Below, piece after piece: positions 8,379-19,300 of a stretch of 64,000 bases of DNA. The stretch is from JABDMH01 sp965223105. GTDB taxonomy: Bacteria > Bacteroidota > Bacteroidia > Chitinophagales > Saprospiraceae. Every line of letters begins with the position of its first letter. The first letter of the stretch is position 1. Made by a program: the position numbers and the translations under genes. The stretch spans positions 2,418,001 through 2,482,000 of the forward strand of contig OZ244987.1 of the NCBI GenBank assembly GCA_965223105.1, written 5' to 3'. Under the pieces are notes generated by a model that was not told the DNA's origin, ran no database searches, and saw only the letters and a program-made list of their open reading frames with translations.

Positions 8379-8806
8379 TATTTGACATCACCTACCAAGA
8401 TGACAAAACAGACTTTGAGATAGATCATAGAGTGGGAAAACCCTTTTCACTACTGCAAAGGTTAAGCATGGGAGGCATTGGGTCTGAAAGAATGGAAATA
8501 GGTGCAAGTAGTGACCAATTAACCGAATATTTACCGTATGCGGATCTTCCCAATTTCTGCAATTTGGAATTGCGACCTAAAGGCATCTTGGTTCATTTGT
8601 CATATCACTACCGCCAGTATGCATGGGTAATACCCTATGCCAAATCAAGTATTCTTAAATCGGGTTCAGGTATGAAGATATTTGGAGACGCAGAATTTCT
8701 AGAACTGCAACAAATTTATCGTAGTAAGGATCTGGAAAAGTTCATCAAGAAGATGATGCAGCTTCGAGCAGAGTATTTGGCTTCTATTCAGCTTCCTTTT
8801 GACTAA
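8375..8806 (+). CDS. Hypothetical cytosolic protein, 143 residues
   Basis: No family is recognised. The product has no signal peptide or membrane segment, and ends in a helical stretch (FLELQQIYRSKDLEKFIKKM). A TTG at 8366 extends the frame by three codons, but the ATG at 8375 gives a normal start and overlaps the stop of the short ORF upstream. Its last 23 bp overlap the 3' end of the convergent AI-2E transporter gene. Confidence 0.6.
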   Translation: MIFDITYQDDKTDFEIDHRVGKPFSLLQRLSMGGIGSERMEIGASSDQLTEYLPYADLPNFCNLELRPKGILVHLSYHYRQYAWVIPYAKSSILKSGSGMKIFGDAEFLELQQIYRSKDLEKFIKKMMQLRAEYLASIQLPFD

Positions 8807-9878
8807 TTATTTTTTCTGCACTTTCAAGGCCCTCTCCATAGGCTTCTCCAATCATGGACCAGCAGGTAATAAACAGCGCTGCAATGACCGGACCCAGAAT
8901 AAATCCGGAGACCCCAAACCAGGTCAATCCTCCCAAGGTCGATAAGAGAATTAGGTAATCAGGCATCTTGGTATCGCTACCCACCAATCGTGGTCTCAGA
9001 AAATTATCCACCAAGCCAATAACAAGACCCCCAACTGCCAAGATTACAATCCCTTTGACATAATCACCCTGGGAGAAAAATATTACAGCTGCAGGTACCC
9101 AAATGATCCCGCTTCCCAAGGGTAATAATGATAAAATGGTCATTAGCACTCCCCAAAGGGCTGCGGCAGGAATCCCAACCGACCAAAAAAGAACACCTCC
9201 AATGGTACCTTGCACGATCGCTACTACCAGACTTCCTTTTACGGTGGCTCTAGTCACGCTTTCAAAGCGATTCAACAATTTCCACTCATCTTTATCTCCA
9301 ATGGGAAGCACCCAAACCAACCGGAGGACCAGATCTTTCCCATCCCTCAGGAAAAAGAATAAGACGTAAAGCATCAAGAAAAATTGAATCAAAAAGCCTA
9401 CGATATTTTGGGTGATGTTAATCACCCGGCTGGTAAGTGCTTGAGTAGCCGTACCTAAGGCATCATTCAGAGATGACTTTACTCTTTCAAAGTCAATACC
9501 AAAGCGGTCCAAGTAAGGATCTATTGCCGGTAATTTCCGTTTCCAGGATTCAATCCTTTGTTGCAGGTCTACCTCGTTGCTTTCGAATTTTTGATAGGTG
9601 TCAATAGCTTGGGTAACTACTGCCTGACCAACGAAAAAAACAGGGATGATGACCAGCAATATGATGCCTGACAAGGTAATTGCAGCAGATAGGTTGCGTC
9701 TACCATTCGTACGGGATAAGACATACTCCTGGACGTCGTGAAAGAGAAGGGCTAAAGTAACGGCCCAGAATACAGACAATAAATATGCCTTGATCAAACC
9801 GAGAAAAGCAGCAGTCACTAGAGATAAGAGCAACAGAAAGAATAAGAATGGGAGATCTTTTTTCATCTGGTTCGTCAT
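8784..9878 (-). CDS. AI-2E family transporter (PerM-like)
   Basis: A 364-residue polytopic membrane protein of the AI-2E/PerM family, usually eight helices with a cytosolic insertion after helix 2. Visible: hydrophobic pairs at the N-terminus (residues 10-45), an amphipathic middle (about residues 95-150), and the family-typical stretch GIIWVPAAVIFFSQGDYVKGIVILAVGGLVIGLVDNF (paraphrased here as two hairpins around positions 255-300) ending in LRPRLVG. Some members export quorum signals; others act as sodium/proton antiporters or are unassigned, so no substrate is claimed. Convergent with the hypothetical gene at 8375 and divergent from the TRIC-like gene at 9978. Confidence 0.88.
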   Translation of the reverse strand: MTNQMKKDLPFLFFLLLLSLVTAAFLGLIKAYLLSVFWAVTLALLFHDVQEYVLSRTNGRRNLSAAITLSGIILLVIIPVFFVGQAVVTQAIDTYQKFESNEVDLQQRIESWKRKLPAIDPYLDRFGIDFERVKSSLNDALGTATQALTSRVINITQNIVGFLIQFFLMLYVLFFFLRDGKDLVLRLVWVLPIGDKDEWKLLNRFESVTRATVKGSLVVAIVQGTIGGVLFWSVGIPAAALWGVLMTILSLLPLGSGIIWVPAAVIFFSQGDYVKGIVILAVGGLVIGLVDNFLRPRLVGSDTKMPDYLILLSTLGGLTWFGVSGFILGPVIAALFITCWSMIGEAYGEGLESAEKIISQKEAE

Positions 9879-9977
9879 TAAATTTTGTAGTCGGTCAATA
9901 TTAGCCTTTTTTTGTTTGATGGCTTAGTGCTCTATCCGGTGACTGGATCGGTATTTCGTTGAGAAAGATGAATCCTT

Positions 9978-10589
9978 GTGATCTATTATTTTGATTTGTT
10001 CGGAACATTGGTATTTGCTATCAGCGGCACAATCACTGGGATAGATAGACGGTTAGACATTTTTGGAGCGACAGTAGTGGGCTTGGTCACTGCAGTTGGA
10101 GGAGGCACATTGCGGGATCTGTTGATCGGTGACCAGCCCGTCAGTTGGATCATGGATATTCACTATTTCTGGATGATCTTATCAGGTGTATTATTGACAC
10201 TTCTTTTCACCAATTGGATGCAACGTCGGCATCGAACTCTGTTGTTTTTTGATGCCTTGGGTATTGGTGTTTTTACTTTGCTTGGTACCCAGAAAGGTAT
10301 GGATTACGGTCTCCATCCGGTCATTGCCATCATGATGGGCATGTTGTCGGCGGTCTTTGGCGGGGTTATTCGGGATGTGCTTTGTTCTCAGGTACCCTTG
10401 ATCTTCAGGAAAGAGGTGTATGCCACAGTTTGTCTCCTGGGAGGGGGAATTTATGTCTTGCTATTGCCTTTATTTGACCAATCTGATTGGTGGATGGGTT
10501 TGTGCATTGTAATGATCTGGGGACTACGTCTATTGGCTGTTAGGTACCATTGGTCACTACCAACACTTGACCGCTCGAATCGGCATTGA
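9978..10589 (+). CDS. Trimeric intracellular cation channel (TRIC)-like membrane protein, UPF0126
   Basis: A 203-residue protein with seven predicted helices made of two internal repeats. Each repeat carries the glycine-rich signature: GGGTLRDLLIGD in the first and FGGVIRDVL in the second. Bacterial relatives such as YadS/YicG form trimeric potassium- or sodium-permeable channels, and some are reported as amino-acid exporters. The start is GTG at 9978; no ATG is available before the conserved FDLFGTLVFAISG segment. Confidence 0.88.
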   Translation: MIYYFDLFGTLVFAISGTITGIDRRLDIFGATVVGLVTAVGGGTLRDLLIGDQPVSWIMDIHYFWMILSGVLLTLLFTNWMQRRHRTLLFFDALGIGVFTLLGTQKGMDYGLHPVIAIMMGMLSAVFGGVIRDVLCSQVPLIFRKEVYATVCLLGGGIYVLLLPLFDQSDWWMGLCIVMIWGLRLLAVRYHWSLPTLDRSNRH

Positions 10590-10631
10590 GTACCATTAAT
10601 TATAAAAGGAAATTGATACAGTCAATTTTGC

Positions 10632-11195
10632 ATGGAGTATCAAATCATTTTCCACACTAGAAATCTGAAGGTTCGTCAGCTGCAGCTGGAGGATTTTAGT
10701 GATTTCCACCGGCTACAGAGTGATATTCGAGTCATGAAGTTTAGTACCGGTCAGATAATGTCTGAAGCTGAAAATTGGCAGGACTTAAATCGAGTGATCC
10801 GAGCTTATCACGAACTGCATAGTAACTTATCGGTTTGGGCTGTCGAAAGAAAAGCTGATGGCCTATTTTTGGGTACAGGAGCTCTAGTATTGGAAAAGCC
10901 TGGGATTTTTGAAGTGGGGATTCGCCTGCTACCTGATCATTGGGGATGCGGATACGGAAAAGAGATCATTTTGTCACTCATTTGCCATGCATTTGGGACA
11001 TTGGAAGCTAGGGCGTGTTGTGCTTATGTCGATCAAGACAATGTAAGATCAAGGAAAATATTAGATCGTTTTCTGACTCTCCAAGGTGAAATTGAACATA
11101 CCTCTGGGGCCGGTATGGATCTTGTCTATTTGACTGATCTCGATACTTTCTTATCTCAAGGTCATGCCGAAAAGATCAACCATGACCAGGTTTAA
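10632..11195 (+). CDS. GNAT-family N-acetyltransferase (RimJ/RimL-like)
   Basis: A 187-residue acetyltransferase of the RimJ/RimL type. The N-terminal strand TRNLKVRQLQLEDFSDFHRL is typical, and the acetyl-CoA loop is intact (WGCGYGKEI) followed by the Asn/Ser helix DQDNVRSRKILDRF. Members acetylate N-termini of ribosomal proteins or small amines; the target is not deducible. It starts 42 bp after the TRIC-like gene, so the two may share a transcript. Confidence 0.85.
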   Translation: MEYQIIFHTRNLKVRQLQLEDFSDFHRLQSDIRVMKFSTGQIMSEAENWQDLNRVIRAYHELHSNLSVWAVERKADGLFLGTGALVLEKPGIFEVGIRLLPDHWGCGYGKEIILSLICHAFGTLEARACCAYVDQDNVRSRKILDRFLTLQGEIEHTSGAGMDLVYLTDLDTFLSQGHAEKINHDQV

Positions 11196-11598
11196 AAGTC
11201 ACAACCGAATTTGAAGTGAGCCCATGATTTTTTTTAAATTTTCGGTTAATATGTCGACGAAAATAGAGAGGACCGGATCGGTAGGCCAATTATTTCACTG
11301 GGAATGGCAGGGTGGAACTGTTAAGGAATCAGCCCTTGGCCGAAGCCGGTTTGGGTTTGCAAACATATTGGTTGCCCATAGTAGATCAATAGTACAGCTT
11401 TTCGCAAGCATGTGTTACCATGGGCGAGCTTATTTTTTCCCAAATCGCAACTCGATGGCGACCGTCAGCATCGGTAAAAGTGAACAAGCGCATCTGTCTG
11501 TCAGACTACCACAGACAGGTAAATCCAGGCAAGGTAAGACTTGCGATAATGAAGAACTGAAGAGAAAAAGACCGCAGCTTAGTATCAGACATTTAGGG
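11196..11598 (+). other. Probable leader/promoter region of the PUL regulator
   Basis: The regulator frame stays open back to an ATG at 11224, but the stretch does not read like protein. It contains an inverted repeat near 11497-11520 (CTGTCTG ... CAGACAG), and a good signal peptide starts at 11599. I therefore treat 11196-11598 as non-coding and likely to hold the promoter. The CAGACAGG motif also occurs in the hairpin-rich segment near 1608-1625. Confidence 0.5.
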
Positions 11599-14376
11599 AT
11601 GGGTGCACTGGCAATGCTGCTGAGCATTCTTTCGATTTTTAGTGTAAAGGGGCAGGTTTCTGAACTGCCGTTGGTCCGGAATTTCATTCGTGCAGATTAC
11701 AGTGCTCAAAAGCAGAATTGGGACATTGATCAACTTTCGACTGGCCTTCTTTGTGTGGCTAATACCAGTGGTTTGTTGACTTTTGATGGGTCTCATTGGA
11801 CAACCTATCATCTACCCCAACATAAAATTTTACGAACAATCAAAGTTCACCATGATACGATCTATGCTGGTGCTTTTGGAGAGTTTGGCTATTGGTTTTT
11901 AGATACTAATGAAGGTAGTCTAAAGTACAACAGTCTGACTGCTGGTGATACTAGCTTGGGAATTGAACAGGAGGAAATCTGGAATATTATTGAGCATAAT
12001 GGAAAGATCTATTGCCAGTCTTTCGGAAATATCTTCCTTGTGGGTGAACATGGGCTGAAGCGGATTGAGCCGCCCAGCAGCATAAGATTCATTCATAAGA
12101 TAGACAAGGATCTTATTCTCCAGGTCCGAGATCTGGGATTGTATCAAATCATCGACAGTGTGGTCGCCCCTCTTGTAAATACCAACCAATGGGATGATCG
12201 GAAAATTGTCGGAGTGGTGGGGTTGGATAATCAAAATTGGCTTGTAGCAACCGAAAATCAGGGATTTTTCCTGTCTGATGGCCAGCAAGAAGGAGTCTTT
12301 TCTACTGAGATTGATGCCTCACTCCATGACGAACAAATAAACAAGCTGGCTTTCTTGAGTAACGGCCAGTTAGCTATTGGTACCATTACCAATGGACTGT
12401 ACATTTTGGATCTTACGGGTAAACTGGTTGCTCACTTCACCAAGGAAAACGGTCTGGCAAACAATACAATTCTCTCCTTATTTGAGGACAAGGGGGGTAA
12501 TTTGTGGGCAGGGCTCGATGATGGCTTGGCTATGGTACAGCTCACCAGTCCCTTGCGCTATTGGCAAGACTTTGATGGCACAATTGGGACGCCGTTTACC
12601 GCCATGATGTTTGCAGACCGCCTATACATTGGGAGCAATCAGGGCTTATATTACCGGGACATGATGGCGAAGCCTTCTTCTTATCAACTGGTGAGGGGTT
12701 CACAAGGGCAGGTTTGGGACCTGATTAAAGTCGGTGCAAAAATATTCGTAGCCCATAATAATGGGCTATACCAGTTGGTGGGTGATAGTTTATCTCTCAT
12801 CAGTGATTTTGCCGGTGTTTATACTGCCAAGGTATGGAAAGAGACACCATTGACCCTGTTGGTGGGAACTTATACTGGACTAACATCAGTGACATTTGAG
12901 GAGAGCAGTGGAGCATATACCACTGATCGATGTAGCTTTGATCGAGGGGTCAGGTGGTTGTACAAGGGAAGAGGAGAAAGCTGGTGGGTTGCTGAATCGG
13001 CCCATGGAGTGGCTCGGATCTCGATAGATTCATTGACTTGCGCCATTACCAGCAAATCTGAATATAAAGCTCCAGATCATTTCGTCAGTGATCTACGCTT
13101 GTTTATTGATGTACAAGATTCAAATGTATTAGTCTCAGATCGCCTGGGAAATGTCTATCGGTATAAAAGGGATTGTGACTGTTTTCGTTCTTATCAGCAT
13201 ATACCAGAGACTGATTTTAGTCCACGAAAAGTGATTTTGACTGGAAAAGATCATACTTTTCACCTCTTTGATCGCTTTCTGGTTCACCATAGGAATAACC
13301 AGTTAAGGCATCGATTTCCCTTAGATCTCGCTGAAGGAAGTGAGGGAGTGATTCCATTAGAAGACAGTCTATTTTTTCTCTGTTTTGACCAGGGATATGG
13401 TCTTTTTGCTGACATAGATGAGCATAAGGACAAGGTGATACCCCATCCTCACATTAGTAATATGGAGATCTATGACAAAAGGGGAGATTTGATTCGAAAG
13501 ATTGAGTTTCCCGCCTTTCAGTCAGAAGACATCTCGCTACCCAATCATACTGCTCGTCTGAGATTTAACTGTGGCACCAACGTTTATACCTCTATTCCTC
13601 ACTACAGCTATAGGCTGATCGGATTTGAAGAAGATTGGTCATCATGGGACCGTGCTTCATATCAGGAGTATACCAATTTAAGTGCGGGTACCTACAAGTT
13701 TGAATTTCGATCCGATCAGAACGAGAAGAAGGCAGCGCTACAATTCACAATGCAGCCTAAATGGTTTGAAACCCACCTGGCAAGATTTGCGGCATTTGCA
13801 ATATTCTGCTCATTGATTTATCTCACCTACCATCTCTACCAGCTTAGAATTCAGCGCCACAAGAGAAGGCTGAAAATAGAACATCAGCGACTGCTCAATC
13901 GCCAGTTACTGATGATGAGAGCCGAAAAATTGGAACAAGACGTCCTCATAAAAACCAAAGAGTTGGCGAATTCAACCATGAGTCTGGTGCAGAAAAATGA
14001 AGTCTTGACCAGTATCTTGGGTAGTTTGAAAGAGGTAAAGAAGGGACTTGGTAGCCGTTTTCCCGATAAGTACTACGCAGATCTAGTCAAGATGATCAAC
14101 CGTAATTTGTCAGAGAGTGAAGATTGGACCTTATTCGAAACACATTTCAATCAAGTGCACGACGATTTTTTCAGTGGCGTGATGAGAGATCACCCACAAT
14201 TGACACCTGGAGAATTAAAGCTTGCAGCTTATCTGAAGATGAATCTCTCCTCCAAGGAGATTGCCCAATTGCTCAAGATTTCAGTACGTGGTGTAGAGAA
14301 TAAGCGTTATCGGTTACGCAAGAAAATGAATCTGGGAGCAGAGGAGAATTTAGTTTCCTTCTTGATGCACTATTAA
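11599..14376 (+). CDS. Membrane-spanning sensor-regulator: beta-propeller, Y_Y_Y domain, TM helix, LuxR-type HTH
   Basis: About 925 residues. Order: signal peptide (1-18), seven-bladed-type two-component-regulator propeller repeats (about 25-610), Y_Y_Y domain (about 616-707, including YSYRLIGFEEDWSSW), one transmembrane helix (about 726-749), a cytosolic coiled coil, and a LuxR/GerE helix-turn-helix at 868-925 (LTPGELKLAAYLKMNLSSKEIAQLL). There is no histidine kinase or receiver domain, so it should bind a ligand in the periplasm and contact DNA directly. It sits first in the GH144/SusCD locus on the same strand and is the obvious candidate to control it in response to a released oligosaccharide. 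An upstream in-frame ATG at 11224 was rejected. Confidence 0.85.
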   Translation: MGALAMLLSILSIFSVKGQVSELPLVRNFIRADYSAQKQNWDIDQLSTGLLCVANTSGLLTFDGSHWTTYHLPQHKILRTIKVHHDTIYAGAFGEFGYWFLDTNEGSLKYNSLTAGDTSLGIEQEEIWNIIEHNGKIYCQSFGNIFLVGEHGLKRIEPPSSIRFIHKIDKDLILQVRDLGLYQIIDSVVAPLVNTNQWDDRKIVGVVGLDNQNWLVATENQGFFLSDGQQEGVFSTEIDASLHDEQINKLAFLSNGQLAIGTITNGLYILDLTGKLVAHFTKENGLANNTILSLFEDKGGNLWAGLDDGLAMVQLTSPLRYWQDFDGTIGTPFTAMMFADRLYIGSNQGLYYRDMMAKPSSYQLVRGSQGQVWDLIKVGAKIFVAHNNGLYQLVGDSLSLISDFAGVYTAKVWKETPLTLLVGTYTGLTSVTFEESSGAYTTDRCSFDRGVRWLYKGRGESWWVAESAHGVARISIDSLTCAITSKSEYKAPDHFVSDLRLFIDVQDSNVLVSDRLGNVYRYKRDCDCFRSYQHIPETDFSPRKVILTGKDHTFHLFDRFLVHHRNNQLRHRFPLDLAEGSEGVIPLEDSLFFLCFDQGYGLFADIDEHKDKVIPHPHISNMEIYDKRGDLIRKIEFPAFQSEDISLPNHTARLRFNCGTNVYTSIPHYSYRLIGFEEDWSSWDRASYQEYTNLSAGTYKFEFRSDQNEKKAALQFTMQPKWFETHLARFAAFAIFCSLIYLTYHLYQLRIQRHKRRLKIEHQRLLNRQLLMMRAEKLEQDVLIKTKELANSTMSLVQKNEVLTSILGSLKEVKKGLGSRFPDKYYADLVKMINRNLSESEDWTLFETHFNQVHDDFFSGVMRDHPQLTPGELKLAAYLKMNLSSKEIAQLLKISVRGVENKRYRLRKKMNLGAEENLVSFLMHY

Positions 14377-14543
14377 AAACAACATTGCTACAAAGGATTA
14401 CCATGACTTAACCTTTAGATACTCATTATTAACTACTTGTAGCATCTGATGCCAGCCAGGTCCATATGGATTATTGAGCGATGGTGTAGTAATGGTGAGG
14501 TATTTTTGTTGCCAATTTGCCGAGTTTGAACTATCATTGGTGT

Positions 14544-16268
14544 ATGCCGGGATTACATTCGATCATAGCTTGGTGTACTTTAAATCTCGTGGCATTCATA
14601 AGCTGGCGCCTTTTTGCCATCTGGCGACCTTCGTGGCTACGTCGCACCTACACAGTCAGTTTATGCTTGCTATTGGTGTGTATTGGCCCCGTATCCATGC
14701 ACAGTGATGATAGGTGGGTCCCAGATGAGCAAAACGATCAGATTGAGGCTTTGCTTGACCTGGAAGATGAAGAGCTTTTGGAGGAGATCCAGAAGGTTAC
14801 ATTTTCATATTTCTGGGATTTCGCTCATCCAGTTTCAGGAATGATCCGCGAACGAAATACGTCAGGAGACCTGGTGACTAGTGGGGGTTCTGGTTTTGGT
14901 GTTATGGCGATTTTGGTGGGTATTCATCGAGGGTTTATCAGTCGGGAGGAAGGCCGGGCTCGAGTTCAGAAAATGGTGACATTTTTATCGATGGCCGATC
15001 GTTTTAAGGGCGCCTGGCCTCATTGGATGAATGGTCAAACTGGCAGGGTGATTCCCTTCAGTGCAAAGGACAACGGAGGAGATTTGGTCGAAACTTCATT
15101 TCTCCTTCAAGGTCTATTGACTGCAAGGTCTTATTTCGATGAAGAGTCGATAGAGGAGGAAAAGTTACGGACACAAATTACTACGCTGTGGGAGGAGGTC
15201 AATTGGAATTGGTACCGAAAGCAGGTACAGACGCAACTTTTTTGGCATTGGTCACCAGAATTTGGCTTTGACATCAACCTTCCCATCCGGGGATGGAATG
15301 AGACCATGATCGCTTACATCTTGGGTATAGCATCTCCTACTCATAGGATTCCTCCAAATTTGTATGACAAAGGGTGGGCAGGGTCTAACTATGAGAATGG
15401 TCAAACTTTTTACGGATACAAATTGTCGGTAGGTGACGGAACTGGTGGACCCCTATTTTTTACTCACTATTCCTTTTTAGGCCTGGACCCAAGAGGCAAG
15501 CGGGACGCTTATGCCAACTATTTTTTTCACTGTCAAAATCAAACCTTGGTCAATAGAGCCTATTGTATAAGCAATCCAGAAAATCACCAGGGCTATGGGG
15601 CTAATTGCTGGGGGTTGACGGCCAGTGACGATCCGGATGGCTACCGTGCCCATGCTCCTAATGTTCAGGCAGACAACGGCACGATTACACCATCTGCCGC
15701 CATTGGTTCTATCGTGTACACCCCAGAGGAGTCGATAGCTGCAATCCGACATTTTTTGGCGACCTACCGTGAAAAGGTCTGGGGCCCTATGGGGTTTTAT
15801 GATGCATTCAATTTGTCCAGAAATTGGTTTGCCACATCCTACTTGGCCATAGATCAAGGACCGATTATCTGTATGATTGAAAATTTTCGATCTGGTCTTC
15901 TCTGGGAGTATTTCATGCGAAATCAGGAAATTACTGATGCCCTGGCAGCGGTGGGTTTTGTAGAAGATACAGCAACGACCTCAATTGAGGATCACGATGT
16001 CAACGAAATCAGACTCTTTCCTATTCCTTCTGATCGCTTTGTCACATTGATCTCAAAATCCAGCATGGTAAATCTTAATCATGCGGAATTATATACCTCA
16101 ACCGGTGAGTTGGCAGACTTATTTTTGTTGCCTCAAACCTGGACCCAACACACCTTACGATGGGAAAATCCCATACCATCAGGACAGTACTACCTTGTGC
16201 TTCGAGGGGATGACAGCAAAAATTACTGGATAAAAAAGATATTGATTATACCAACATCAAGTATTTGA
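14544..16268 (+). CDS. Glycoamylase-family (GH144-like) glucanase with T9SS sorting domain
   Basis: About 574 residues. The central domain (roughly residues 75-480) is of the glycoamylase family, assigned to GH144. Its hallmarks are FSYFWDFAHPVSGMIRER, TSGGSGFGVMAILVGIHRGF, WPHWMNGQTG, FWHWSPEFGFD and a terminal IDQGPIICMIENFRSGLLW. The characterised Chitinophaga pinensis GH144 is an endo-beta-1,2-glucanase. The last 85 residues form a T9SS type A sorting domain, so the enzyme should be secreted or placed on the cell surface. It is a paralogue of the lipoprotein at 24208. The true start is unclear: the hydrophobic segment before the domain (near SLCLLLVCIG) lies about 35 codons after the ATG at 14544. 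Confidence 0.85.
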   Translation: MPGLHSIIAWCTLNLVAFISWRLFAIWRPSWLRRTYTVSLCLLLVCIGPVSMHSDDRWVPDEQNDQIEALLDLEDEELLEEIQKVTFSYFWDFAHPVSGMIRERNTSGDLVTSGGSGFGVMAILVGIHRGFISREEGRARVQKMVTFLSMADRFKGAWPHWMNGQTGRVIPFSAKDNGGDLVETSFLLQGLLTARSYFDEESIEEEKLRTQITTLWEEVNWNWYRKQVQTQLFWHWSPEFGFDINLPIRGWNETMIAYILGIASPTHRIPPNLYDKGWAGSNYENGQTFYGYKLSVGDGTGGPLFFTHYSFLGLDPRGKRDAYANYFFHCQNQTLVNRAYCISNPENHQGYGANCWGLTASDDPDGYRAHAPNVQADNGTITPSAAIGSIVYTPEESIAAIRHFLATYREKVWGPMGFYDAFNLSRNWFATSYLAIDQGPIICMIENFRSGLLWEYFMRNQEITDALAAVGFVEDTATTSIEDHDVNEIRLFPIPSDRFVTLISKSSMVNLNHAELYTSTGELADLFLLPQTWTQHTLRWENPIPSGQYYLVLRGDDSKNYWIKKILIIPTSSI

Positions 16269-16321
16269 GGACTGCTTACAGACTATGACTATTATTTAAT
16301 GATCAAATTAAAAAGCTAGAA

Positions 16322-19300
16322 ATGATGAAGAATTTACTACTGCTTGTATTCTTAGCCTCTTGCTCGCTGTTATACAGCCAAGTGGTCATAGAAGATTTTG
16401 AAGACGGCGGAAAGCTCACATGGACTGCCGGACAGGGAACTTACAACGGTATTGTTGGGAATCCCGATACCACGGGTGTGAATCCCAGCGACAGCGTAGG
16501 ATCATATACCAAGGGAGGGGGATTTGGATTCAGCCTTTTCCGTGTTCAGCAAATGGAGCCATTTGATATTTCGGTGAATAATGTGTGGAAGATGCAGGTA
16601 TGGTCGCCAGTAGCAACCGAGGTACTTTTGAAATTAGAAGGTGGTGGCAACGCTGTCGAAGACCGAAAACCAATCCGGGATTCGGTTTGGACCGAGCTAA
16701 CCTTTGATTTCAGCTCCAGGGCTGATGCGATGACCATGACCGATTTGCTCATCTTTTTCTCTCCCGGTAACCCCGACGACAGCAGCACCTATTTATTTGA
16801 CAACATTGTGGCTCATCCATTTCCTGACACAACCATTTTGGAGGATTTTGAAGTAGATGGCGCCAGATTGGATTGGGAAGCTAGAAATGGAACTTACAAT
16901 GGTGTAGTGGAGAATCCCGATACCACCGGTATCAACAGTAGCCTCAATGTCGGCTCATACACAAAATCTGATTCGCACCGGTTTAGTCTATTTATTCACG
17001 AGCAAAATCAACCACTGGATTTCTCGATTCTCAATAAGTTGAGCATACAGATCTACTCGCCGGTGAAGAGTGAATTTATCCTAAAATTGGAAGGTGCGGG
17101 TGAAGCTAAGGAGGTACGAATGAATATCCCGACCGCAAATATGTGGCGGGAATATGTGATGGACTTTAGCGATGCCGCTGATTTTACCACCATCACTAAG
17201 ATCATCTTGTTTTTTGACCCGGGAGTGGAAGAAAGTGGCGATACCTACTTGTTTGATAATCTCATTGCCATGCCCTACGACGATTGTGCGGGCACTGTCC
17301 CCATTGCCGGGGTCTTAGACAATTTCGAATGCCAGAGGAATGTCACCTACGACAATGGCTGGGATCGGCTTACTGTGGCCGAAAATCCCGATTTGTCGCT
17401 GGTCAATGAAACATCACACGTAGGTTGTTACAGCAAACCAGATTCTCAGGCCTGGGCTACCTTAATTGCCGATTTTGATAATCCCATCGATTTGACAGTG
17501 CTCAATGCACTTAATGCTAAAATTTGGTCACCAGTAGTCGACCGTATTCTGTTTAAACTAGAAGGTGGCGCATCACCTGCCCGTGAAATATTTATCGACA
17601 TTCCGGAAGCAAACACCTGGGTCGACTACATCGCTGACTTTAGTGAATTTGCCAACGAAGATCATAAGCGGGTAGGTATATTCTTTGCGGCTGGCACACC
17701 ATTTGATACTGCCGTCACTTTTTATGTAGATGAGATACAATTTACCATACCTCCAGCTAGGTCGACGATTCTGGAAGATTTCGAAGAAGGACCGAGTTTG
17801 GCATGGCTGCCATTGGACAATGACCCTGCCAATGGTACTTTTGAGGTGATTGCCAATCCGGATAAGGGCGAGGCCAATCCCAGTGATTCGGTGGGTTCGC
17901 ATAGTCGCGGGACCAATGCTTTTAGCACCTTAAGTGCCATTTTATTGGAACCCCTTGATTTTTCTGATGGCGCCCAGCTCAACCTAGATGTATGGGCACC
18001 TGAAGGATCCTCATCCCTGACCATGCAACTAAATAGCCCCACCCAGGGCCTCGTGGATGTGACGCGAGATATCAGCACCACGGGTGCCTGGGAGACCATC
18101 TCATTTGACTTTTCGAGCTCCAGCATGGTGACTGATTTTAATCAAATCAATTTCACCTTTGATGCGGAAAGCGAATTGGTGGGACCTTACTACATCGACA
18201 ATTTGGCCCTGGGTGAGACCACTGTTGATCCGTGCGAAGCAGTGGAGGCTGATCCACTCATTGTCGATGATTTTGAATGCCAACGCAATGTTGATATCAC
18301 CTTAGGTGCCGATGACATTGAAGTGAGTCCAAATCCGGATATATCTCCAGAAAATCAAAGTTCGGTAGTGGGTAAATACACCGAACCAGACGGAAATTTT
18401 GCTGCCTTGGTATACGATTTTGGAGAGCCCATTGACCTCTCAGTCTTCAATCAATTACAAATGAAGATCTGGTCGCCTCGAGTCGTACCGATTCTCTTCA
18501 AGTTGGAAGGGGGTGACGGCGTGCAGGAAGTTTTCGTCGACGTACCCGAAGCAGGGAAATGGGTGAACTATTCGGTTGATTTCAGTGAATCAGCCGGTGC
18601 AGGCCATACCCGACTGGTGTTGTTTATGAATGCCGGCCAGGAGGCCATGGTAGGAGAGGTTTATTTCTGGGACGATATCCAGTGGTCATTGCCACCATTT
18701 GAAGAATGCATCGTCAGTTTCGAAGGTGATGCGGGTAGTCCATTTAATCCAGAAGGCTGGATCTATTTTGCCAACGGAGCTTTTGCCGACAGCACCTTGC
18801 AAGTAGTGGCGAATCCTGCACCGGACGATGTTAACTCATCAGATAATGTCGGTCGATTTGTCGAATCTGCAGAAGATGCAACGATGAATGTGCGACCCTT
18901 TGCTGGCGTATTTGTACGAGACTTAACACCCATTAACTTTACTGACCCTGACAATCAAAATGTCAGTATGGACGTGTGGATGGACCATGAGGCAAACGTC
19001 GTCCTGAAAGTCGAGAATGGGCTTACCGTCAATACTTCAGGAGATCGGATGCAGATGTATACCACTCCTAACCAATGGCAAACATTGACTTGGAGCTTTG
19101 GTGATTTACCCAATGACCAATTTACTACTCTTTCTTTGATCTTTGATTTCGACAATATCCCAGCTGAAAATAAGGTGTACTTCTTTGATAATATCCGAGT
19201 TGCCGGAACGGAGTGCGAGACTTCGGTGTCCATTTTTGACATTGAACCCCTTCCCACGTTTGTGGTGTCTCCCAACCCAACAGATGGTTGGATTCAGATC

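Noticed and set aside
11224..11598. N-terminal extension of the LuxR-type regulator
   Set aside because: It lacks protein character, contains an inverted repeat and precedes a normal signal peptide.
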